From Stigonema ocellatum SAG 48.90 = DSM 106950 (lineage in GTDB: Bacteria; Cyanobacteriota; Cyanobacteriia; Cyanobacteriales; Nostocaceae), in NCBI GenBank assembly GCA_016903675.1, contig JADQBA010000026.1:12080-76079 (forward strand): DNA of 64,000 nt, in the 5' to 3' direction. Of the stretch, positions 58,583-64,000 are shown piece by piece. A program made the translations under genes and the position numbers. Each line of letters begins with the position of its first letter. Within the stretch, counting starts at the first letter, position 1. The notes under the pieces are model-generated. The model searched no databases, had not been told where the DNA came from, and worked only from the letters and a program-made list of their open reading frames with translations.

Positions 58583-59179
58583 TTAAGAACCACCAATGAT
58601 AAAGCCTGTCAGCACGTCAGCAATGGTGACTGCGACCACTACTAATAGCGGAGTTCTCGCTATACTTTGCCAATCTTCATCTTTGCGAACTGCATTGATA
58701 ACGCCAATGAGAGACACGGCAATATAGAGTAAGAAAACTGCCCGCAACACATTGAATACTAAACCCACTGCTGGACCGCTTCCCTCTGTCTTTAACTTAG
58801 TGTTGAAAAACTGTTCAGCTTTGCCAAAAAACTGTGCTTGTGCTGGCTCTACGAAGTAGTCTAGCCAAAATAAACTCAGGATGACACCGACTGCTAAAAT
58901 TTGTAATGGGATTAGCCATCGCTTAGGTAAATTTACTTGCTGCCCAACTTGCTGCATTACTATTGCCATTAAACTGCCCAATAGTAAGCAAAACAGCAGC
59001 ATGGGACTTTTCAAGCTTATGACGCTTAAAAAAACTGCACAAGCAATCAAAAAAGGTACAGATTCAACCAGGCGATCGCGCCAGTATACTAGTATCAAGC
59101 TAAACTTGTTAGACGCTTGCGCTGCCTTCCAAGCTCCAGATTTCAAGAAGCTTATCTGACGAGAACTTTGCCCCAACAT
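58583..59179 (-). CDS. VirB2/TrbC-like protein with a long N-terminal extension
   Basis: The 198-residue protein has four hydrophobic segments. The second half looks like a VirB2/TrbC pilin precursor: hydrophobic helix and AQA-type cleavage site (DYFVEPAQAQFFGKAEQFF), then GPAVGLVFNVLRAVFLLYIA and PLLVVVAVTIADVLTGFIIG. The first 100 residues, with two extra membrane segments, are unusual for a pilin. It is the first gene of the cluster; the VirB3-like gene follows after 45 nt. Confidence 0.62.
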   Translation of the reverse strand: MLGQSSRQISFLKSGAWKAAQASNKFSLILVYWRDRLVESVPFLIACAVFLSVISLKSPMLLFCLLLGSLMAIVMQQVGQQVNLPKRWLIPLQILAVGVILSLFWLDYFVEPAQAQFFGKAEQFFNTKLKTEGSGPAVGLVFNVLRAVFLLYIAVSLIGVINAVRKDEDWQSIARTPLLVVVAVTIADVLTGFIIGGS

Positions 59180-59929
59180 TCGCTGATTTCCCTATAGTTT
59201 GACAGTTATAGTTATTGTAAAACTTTAATCTCACTATTTAACATCATTTGTAACTGATCATATCGAAAAATCTCGTAACTTGAAGTAACAATGCATAAAT
59301 GTTGATCTGGAGTTGATGAAAAATTCAAATTATGGTAAGATAAGGGATTTATAATCTAACATCGATTTATCCTAAAACTAAAACAGTGTAGGAAAATCTG
59401 TAAATCTTAACCTCATTTAATACAACAGGACTATAGCTGGAATTTGATGGTGGGGTTTGCTAAACACCTCATCGCCAAAAAGAACTTCTAAGGACACCCT
59501 CACTCTTCATGCATTATATAACAATATATTTATGTCGCTATGGGTTTCGACTGGTGTAGCTATATATTTACCTGTGTTACAGCATTTCATGCATTCACAG
59601 CTTTTTGGTTCGTAGTTGCGCTTTAGCGCCCTTAGCAACTACGAACCATAGCTTTCAAGAAACACGGGGGTGTAGGGGTGTGAGGGTGTAGGGGTGTAGG
59701 GGAAAAATGTGTTTTTTTATATGTTGGGATTGCGCCCAGCGCGATAGTTAGAGGCCGCGCGAGAGTGCACCTCGCCCGTAAAACGCCTTGAACTGAAGTT
59801 CAAGGCTTAGAGCTACTGTCCGTTAAAACGGACTGGAAACCAAATCTTGTCTGCTTAAGCACAGCTTTTTCTAGTTTAGCTAGCATTACATTTTTACTAG
59901 CCCATTCATGAACGTTCTCATATAACTTT
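59180..59929. other. Promoter region of the VirB-like cluster with repeats
   Basis: 750 bases without a gene. It holds a GTTCGTAGTTGC palindrome at 59607-59647, GGGTGTAGGGGTGTG heptamers (59669-59702), a hairpin CCTTGAACTGAAGTTCAAGG (59790-59809) and a second hairpin GTCCGTTAAAACGGAC (59819-59834). The A+T-rich part at 59200-59440 should carry the cluster promoter. Confidence 0.5.
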
Positions 59930-60487
59930 ATGAATAGTTACACTCGCTTAGAGATGCTCCTAGTTAATTCACCTATTGGCACTGTATTACCTGCTATTGC
60001 TAAAGTTAACCTCCCCAACTGGTGGCTGGCTGGGGGTGCGGTGCGAAATACCGTTTGGCATTCCATCTTTGGCGAAAACTGTAGGTTAGTCATTAAAGAC
60101 TTTGATATTGCATTCTTTGACCCAGAAGGAGACCGTTCCCAAGAACTAGCCGCGAAGGCGACCCTCACAGAACAATTTCCTCACTACACGTTTGATGTCA
60201 AAAATCAAGCGAGTTTTGCTCGTTGGCGTCCTGGTGACAAAACTTACTCTAGCACAGAGGATGGCATCACAAATTGGCTACACACTGCCACTGCTGTTGG
60301 TGTCCGTTTAGACCTTCAAGGTCAATGGCAATTTTTTACACCCTATGGGTTAGATGACCTGTTTAGTGGTATCATTCGACCTACCCCACCACATACTCAT
60401 AACCCAGATGCAGAACGTAAAGCTGCTGAATTTTTACAAAAATGTCCGTTTGTAGTAGCGCTTCAGCGCAAAAAAACCGCGATTTAA
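59930..60487 (+). CDS. Nucleotidyltransferase-like family protein (NTP_transf_6 type) with a repeat-derived C-terminus
   Basis: The 185-residue protein has WWLAGGAVRNTVWHSIFG and VIKDFDIAFFDPEGDRSQEL, the Gly-rich and Asp-x-Asp features of this nucleotidyltransferase family, and YGLDDLFSGIIRPTP with the usual end HNPDAERKAAEFLQKCP. No substrate is known. The last 13 residues (FVVALQRKKTAI) and the stop codon are encoded by a palindromic repeat (60448-60512), so the original C-terminus has been replaced. Confidence 0.85.
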   Translation: MNSYTRLEMLLVNSPIGTVLPAIAKVNLPNWWLAGGAVRNTVWHSIFGENCRLVIKDFDIAFFDPEGDRSQELAAKATLTEQFPHYTFDVKNQASFARWRPGDKTYSSTEDGITNWLHTATAVGVRLDLQGQWQFFTPYGLDDLFSGIIRPTPPHTHNPDAERKAAEFLQKCPFVVALQRKKTAI

Positions 60488-60512
60488 CCGGCGCTAAAGC
60501 GCTACTACAAAC
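60448..60512. repeat. Palindromic repeat at the 3' end of the nucleotidyltransferase gene
   Basis: GTTTGTAGTAGCGCTTCAGC and inverted GTTTGTAGTAGCGCTTTAGC arms, related to the GTTCGTAGTTGC family, enclose a short core. It supplies the stop codon and last 13 codons of the gene. Confidence 0.8.
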
Positions 60513-60530
60513 AATTAACTCCAGCAGTGC

Positions 60531-61211
60531 TTACCGATTTCTAGAATTTTGTTGCAAGAATAGAACTAATTCCGCCCCTTGTTGATCAATGTGTCGTTTC
60601 AGTACCCTGACAGCAGCTGTCATATCTCGTTGACGACAAGCATCGAGGAGTTCGTAGTGTTCCTTTTGTGTTCGTTCTATGTTATCCATCTGCGCCAACT
60701 GAAGGCGGATATAGCGATCAATATTAATATGTAAGGTTTTAATCATGGACATTAACCGAGGACGCTCAGCGATCGCATAAAGTGTCCCATGGAATTCCCA
60801 GTTTAATTGTACCAACCGAGCTGCATCGCTTGCCCGATTCATTGCTGAGAGAATCTCAGATGCTGTTTCTAAATCAGATTCCGTCAGCTTGGGAATTGCC
60901 AGTTGAATAGCTGTGGTTTCCAAGGCGCTACGAATCTCGCAAATTTCTTGCGCCTCTGTTGTCGTCAGAATCGACACCATTGCGCCTCGATTCAGATGGA
61001 GTGTCACCAACCCTTCTCCTTCTAGCTGTCGTAAAGCTTCTCGCACGGGAATCCGGCTGACTCCAAACTGAGTGGCGATTTCATCCTGTCTGAGGGATTG
61101 TCCTTCCTGAAAAATTCCCTGTAGAATCGCTGAGCGCAAAGCGTCTGCTATCAAATCTGGGGTACTGCGTTGCTTTTGCAGGACATTGGCTGCTAAATCA
61201 TTTAAATTCAT
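60531..61211 (-). CDS. GntR/FadR-family (FCD) transcriptional regulator
   Basis: The 226-residue protein has a GntR winged helix (IADALRSAILQGIFQEGQSL, then LRQDEIATQFGVSRIPVREA and LEGEGLVTLHLNRGAMV) and a C-terminal FCD ligand domain with Asp/His metal-binding positions (LNWEFHGTLYAIAERPRL, RHIDQQGAELV). Start is ATG 61211; six more codons upstream are open. It diverges from leuA, with a perfect palindrome between the two genes, so autoregulation and control of leuA are likely. The ligand may be a leucine-pathway acid, which is inference. Confidence 0.9.
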   Translation of the reverse strand: MNLNDLAANVLQKQRSTPDLIADALRSAILQGIFQEGQSLRQDEIATQFGVSRIPVREALRQLEGEGLVTLHLNRGAMVSILTTTEAQEICEIRSALETTAIQLAIPKLTESDLETASEILSAMNRASDAARLVQLNWEFHGTLYAIAERPRLMSMIKTLHINIDRYIRLQLAQMDNIERTQKEHYELLDACRQRDMTAAVRVLKRHIDQQGAELVLFLQQNSRNR

Positions 61212-61216
61212 AATGT

Positions 61217-61232
61217 ATATTGTATACAATAT
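61217..61232. promoter_or_regulatory. Likely GntR operator ATATTGTATACAATAT
   Basis: A perfect 16-bp palindrome lies 6 bp upstream of the regulator's start codon. Its core TTGTATACAA matches the known preference of FCD-type GntR regulators (TNGTNNNACNA-like). A second partial copy, GATACAATATCC, follows at 61238-61249. Confidence 0.75.
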
Positions 61233-61294
61233 TTAGGATACAATATCCAAAGTCATCTTGATTAAGAATTTATTGGATACGACGGGAGACAGTT

Positions 61295-62923
61295 ATGAGC
61301 ATTCGACCTCAACCAGACCGGGTCATTATCTTCGACACAACGCTTAGGGATGGCGAACAGTCACCAGGCGCAACATTAAATGTAGAAGAGAAACTGGCGA
61401 TCGCTCATCAACTAGCTCTCTTAGGGGTCGATGTCATTGAAGCAGGATTTGCAGTCGCCAGTCCTGGAGATTTTGAAGCCGTTAAAATCATCGCTCAACA
61501 AGTCGGGGGAGCAGGGAGACCAATTATTTGCAGTTTAGCGAGAGCGATTCCACAGGACATTCAAGCCGCAGCAGAAGCGTTGCAAGAAGCAGACCGCCCA
61601 AGAATTCACACCATGATCTCCACTTCTGATATTCACCTGAAGTATCAGTTGAAAAAATCCAGAAGCGAAGTGCTAGCCATCGCCGAGGACATGGTAGCCT
61701 ATGCTAAGTCGTTTGTGGATGATGTAGAATTTTCGCCCATGGACGCCAGTCGGACTGATAGGGACTTTCTCTATCAAGTATTGGAACGGGCGATCGCAGC
61801 GGGTGCGACCACCATCAACATTCCCGATACCGTTGGCTACTGCACACCCAAAGAAATGGGAACTCTCATTCAGGGTATTCGAGAAAATGTTCCCAATATT
61901 GACACGGTGATTCTTTCTGTTCACACCCAAAATGATTTGGGTTTGGCGACAGCAAATGCCCTAGCAGCCATGGAAAACGGAGTACGCCAGGTGGAGTGTA
62001 CCATTAATGGGATCGGTGAACGAGCAGGCAATGCTGCACTGGAAGAAATTGTGATGGCATTGCAGGTTCGCAAACCCTATTTCAATCCCTATTTTGGTCG
62101 TCCGGTTGATTCAGATTTTCCTCTGACCAACATCAACACGCAGGAGATTTACAAAACTTCTTGCTTAGTTTCCCAATTAACAGGAATGCTGGTTCAGCCC
62201 AATAAGGCGATCGTCGGAGCAAACGCTTTTGCCCATGAATCTGGAATTCACCAAGATGGCATCCTCAAGCACCGCCAGACCTACGAGATTATGGAAGCAG
62301 CTTCCATCGGGTTGCCGGAAAATCGCATTATTTTAGGCAAGCACTCTGGACGTAATGCTTTGCGAACCAGACTCCAAGAATTGGGGTTTGACCTGAGTGA
62401 AACAGACTTGAACAAAGCCTTCACTCGGTTCAAGGAAGTCGCCGACAAGAAAAAGGAAATGTCAGATTGGGATTTAGAGGCGATCGTTCGAGACCAAATA
62501 CAACTTCAAGTAGACAGCGGGTTTCAACTCGAACACGTTCAAGTCATCTGCGGCGACTGTACTTACCCTACTGCAACAATCACAGTCGTTACCCCTGATG
62601 GAAAAATCCTCAAAGATGCGACCGTAGGAACAGGTCCAGTAGATGCGGTTTACCAAGGAATCAATCGATTGGTAAACATTCCCAATCAACTCATTGAGTT
62701 TTCAGTCCAATCTGTCACCGAAGGCATTGATGCCCTAGGAACCGTCACAGTTCGCCTACGGCATCAAGAACGCATATTCTCCGGTCAAGCTTCCGATACT
62801 GATATTGTCGTAGCAGCAGCTTATGCCTATATCAATGCCCTCAATCGCCTGCATCGTTACCTACAAATGCAACCCAACAAGTTGCAGTCTAAAGCATTAA
62901 ACTCCCCCACATCTCATAACTAA
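61295..62923 (+). CDS. leuA: 2-isopropylmalate synthase
   Basis: The 542-residue protein catalyses the first committed step of leucine synthesis, joining acetyl-CoA and 2-oxoisovalerate. The catalytic barrel has IFDTTLRDGEQSPGATLN, the metal-binding His pair in SVHTQNDLGLATAN and the GxGERAGNA loop; the C-terminal regulatory LeuA dimer domain (about 395-520) contains VICGDCTYPTATITVVTPDG and VDAVYQGINRLV. Full family length. GGGAG lies about 10 nt upstream of ATG 61295. It is transcribed alone, divergent from the GntR regulator. Confidence 0.95.
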   Translation: MSIRPQPDRVIIFDTTLRDGEQSPGATLNVEEKLAIAHQLALLGVDVIEAGFAVASPGDFEAVKIIAQQVGGAGRPIICSLARAIPQDIQAAAEALQEADRPRIHTMISTSDIHLKYQLKKSRSEVLAIAEDMVAYAKSFVDDVEFSPMDASRTDRDFLYQVLERAIAAGATTINIPDTVGYCTPKEMGTLIQGIRENVPNIDTVILSVHTQNDLGLATANALAAMENGVRQVECTINGIGERAGNAALEEIVMALQVRKPYFNPYFGRPVDSDFPLTNINTQEIYKTSCLVSQLTGMLVQPNKAIVGANAFAHESGIHQDGILKHRQTYEIMEAASIGLPENRIILGKHSGRNALRTRLQELGFDLSETDLNKAFTRFKEVADKKKEMSDWDLEAIVRDQIQLQVDSGFQLEHVQVICGDCTYPTATITVVTPDGKILKDATVGTGPVDAVYQGINRLVNIPNQLIEFSVQSVTEGIDALGTVTVRLRHQERIFSGQASDTDIVVAAAYAYINALNRLHRYLQMQPNKLQSKALNSPTSHN

Positions 62924-62951
62924 GATTCACCCAACACCATAAAACAAGCAG

Positions 62952-63064
62952 GGCGTTGCTGAATCACGGTATGAATTTACACGCGCGTAAAGTCGCAAAG
63001 GCGCAAAGAGAAAAAGTTTTAAAAGACCCCATTTTTTCATTTCATACTTCAATTCAGCAACGCC
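62952..63064. repeat. MITE, GGCGTTGCTGAAT family, copy 3
   Basis: Left end GGCGTTGCTGAATCACGGTA and inverted right end GGCGTTGCTGAATTGAAGTA enclose 113 bp containing GGCGCAAAGAGAAAAAG-type repeat sequence. Best preserved of the three copies. A fragment of the CCGCAGATG repeat (ATCTGCGTTCATCTGCGG) follows at 63078-63095. Confidence 0.85.
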
Positions 63065-63239
63065 ACAAGCAGTGATCATCTGCGTTCATCTGCGGTTTCT
63101 AAACTCTTAAAGATTATGTAAAAATTTGACTTCCCCCGCAGCGCCAAGCTTGACTGTAAATCGCGATATTGGTACAATAGTACTATTGAAAAGAGATCCA
63201 ACAAATTGCAACTCGCATCCCCACAGGAGAGCAAAATTG

Positions 63240-63506
63240 ATGAAGCTATCTAAACTGGATTTGAGCAATGTACTGGCGATCGCTCACTCTGACGGATATT
63301 TGCAGCTGTTGCTTGATCGTGGTGACGAACTGGAGTTAGTGGAAATTCCAGCACCAATACAAGCCTACGAAGGATTGGTACAACTTAATGAGATTGTCGC
63401 TAACCCTCCAGCCCTTCCTTCATACGAGGAACCAATAGCCATGTTACCTGTTAGCTCATCAATGGCAAACGCCGTGGGATACGATATTGACACTCCCCAT
63501 CCCTAA
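63240..63506 (+). CDS. Protein with a C-terminal KTSC-type motif, truncated by a tnpB element
   Basis: From ATG 63240, with AGGAG 11 nt upstream, an 88-residue protein has an unknown N-terminal part (LSNVLAIAHSDGYLQLLLDR) and ends PVSSSMANAVGYDIDTPHP. The segment SSSMANAVGYD is the opening of a KTSC domain, which normally continues another 45-50 residues. The last codons and stop lie within the end hairpin (CCCCATCCCTAAAGGGATGG) of the following element, so the gene is interrupted. The frame is open upstream of 63240 but without a better start. Confidence 0.65.
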   Translation: MKLSKLDLSNVLAIAHSDGYLQLLLDRGDELELVEIPAPIQAYEGLVQLNEIVANPPALPSYEEPIAMLPVSSSMANAVGYDIDTPHP

Positions 63507-64000
63507 AGGGATGGGGATTCTGTAAGAGGTTTAGCCGTATCTCCTACATATCCGACTGTCGGAGTTTCCCGCACATGGCGGTGATTCCCATAGGCTTGGT
63601 TCTTGGACTCAACGCACCCAGGCGTTGATAACTTCACAAGCGTAACTTTCCCCCAGTCCGGGGGTAGGGTCTTTTTGTTTTGCGGGAAGACCAATCCTGC
63701 TCTTAATGCAAGTGTTCTGCTAGCTTTTGTGTCGGCGTGATCCAGGTGTTTACAATTAACACAAAGGAACTTTTCGCCCTCACGATTATTTTTATCAACA
63801 TGCCCACATTGTGGACATTCTTGGGAGGAGTATTTAGCAGGTACTGCCATAACTGGCTTACCTGCTTTAAGTGCAAGCCAAGCAAGTTTATCAAAAATAT
63901 CTCCCCAGCCAGCATCTTGGATAACGCGGTTCAATCCAGTCTTTTGGCTTGCCCCGTTGCGCTTGTAATTGCCCTTACCATCATGTTTAGGCTTGGCACG
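63488..64000. mobile_element. tnpB-bearing IS200/IS605-group element, partial
   Basis: The hairpin CCCCATCCC/GGGATGGGG at 63494-63516 marks the probable right end, followed inward by the 3' part of a minus-strand tnpB. The element continues beyond the window. It has inserted into the KTSC-type gene. Confidence 0.75.
63503..64000 (-). CDS. tnpB: TnpB-family RNA-guided nuclease, C-terminal part
   Basis: The visible 165 residues run in from the right edge. They carry the canonical zinc finger (QECPQCGHVDKNNREGEKFL, then CVNCKH), unlike the first TnpB in this window, and the RuvC-III Asp in DHADTKASRTLALRAG. The tail after PQNKKTLPPDWG extends into the 3' region where the omegaRNA would be encoded. 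The first ATG inside the window (63934) is internal; the true start lies beyond 64000. Confidence 0.9.
   Translation of the reverse strand, partial: RAKPKHDGKGNYKRNGASQKTGLNRVIQDAGWGDIFDKLAWLALKAGKPVMAVPAKYSSQECPQCGHVDKNNREGEKFLCVNCKHLDHADTKASRTLALRAGLVFPQNKKTLPPDWGKVTLVKLSTPGCVESKNQAYGNHRHVRETPTVGYVGDTAKPLTESPSL

Overview
The window looks like chromosome of a filamentous, probably heterocyst-forming (Nostocales-type) cyanobacterium. The evidence is the many GCGATCGC (HIP1) octamers, heptameric short tandem repeats (STRR type), a dense set of small palindromic and MITE-like elements, and many families that are largely cyanobacterial (DUF1400, DUF928, DUF1822, CHASE2-CHAT, NucA/NuiA). The order-level placement is inference. 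I found no rRNA, tRNA or CRISPR array.

Layout. 1-4.2 kb: a partial haem-oxygenase-like diiron enzyme, a small orphan, a complete IS605-type element (tnpA/tnpB divergent) and a DUF2237 gene. 4.7-9.4 kb: an exported DUF1400-SGNH hydrolase, a ROK sugar kinase, a BlaI-type repressor with an M56 membrane protease, and comB. 10.3-16.1 kb: a G+C-richer island with an Fe(II)/2-oxoglutarate dioxygenase, a flavin monooxygenase, a DOPA-dioxygenase-like protein, broken TauE/SafE and flavoprotein genes, an aldo/keto reductase and a Tat-exported dienelactone hydrolase. It ends inside a truncated resident gene. 16.4-26.2 kb: two facing operons of caspase-like CHAT proteins, CHASE2-CHAT plus DUF928 on the minus strand and sigma factor, DUF1822 and TPR-CHAT on the plus strand, separated by a stand-alone HTH protein. 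26.2-30 kb: a nested graveyard of mobile elements, then two secreted-type proteins. 30.5-35 kb: a group-2-like sigma factor and four toxin-antitoxin loci, three with a broken toxin; a fifth locus with a broken VapC lies at 41 kb. 35.5-47.9 kb: mostly core genes (methyltransferase, osmoprotectant-type binding lipoprotein, HDAC-like deacetylase, ClC channel, gyrA, lnt, DUF4870) and the convergent nuclease inhibitor/nuclease pair nuiA/nucA. 48.8-59.2 kb: a minus-strand cluster resembling a type IV secretion core (VirB10, two VirB8-like, VirB6-like, VirB5-like, VirB4, VirB3-like and VirB2-like) with no relaxase or coupling protein in the window. 59.9-64 kb: a nucleotidyltransferase-like gene, a GntR regulator divergent from leuA, and a KTSC-type gene cut by a second tnpB element that runs off the edge.

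The strongest leads for an undescribed system are the double CHAT locus with its own sigma-like factor and membrane sensor, and the relaxase-less VirB-like cluster. A separate theme is how strongly small repeats have reshaped coding sequence. Palindromic repeats sit in frame inside lnt (twice) and a TPR-CHAT gene, repeats supply the C-termini of gyrA and a nucleotidyltransferase, and MITEs cut two toxin genes.
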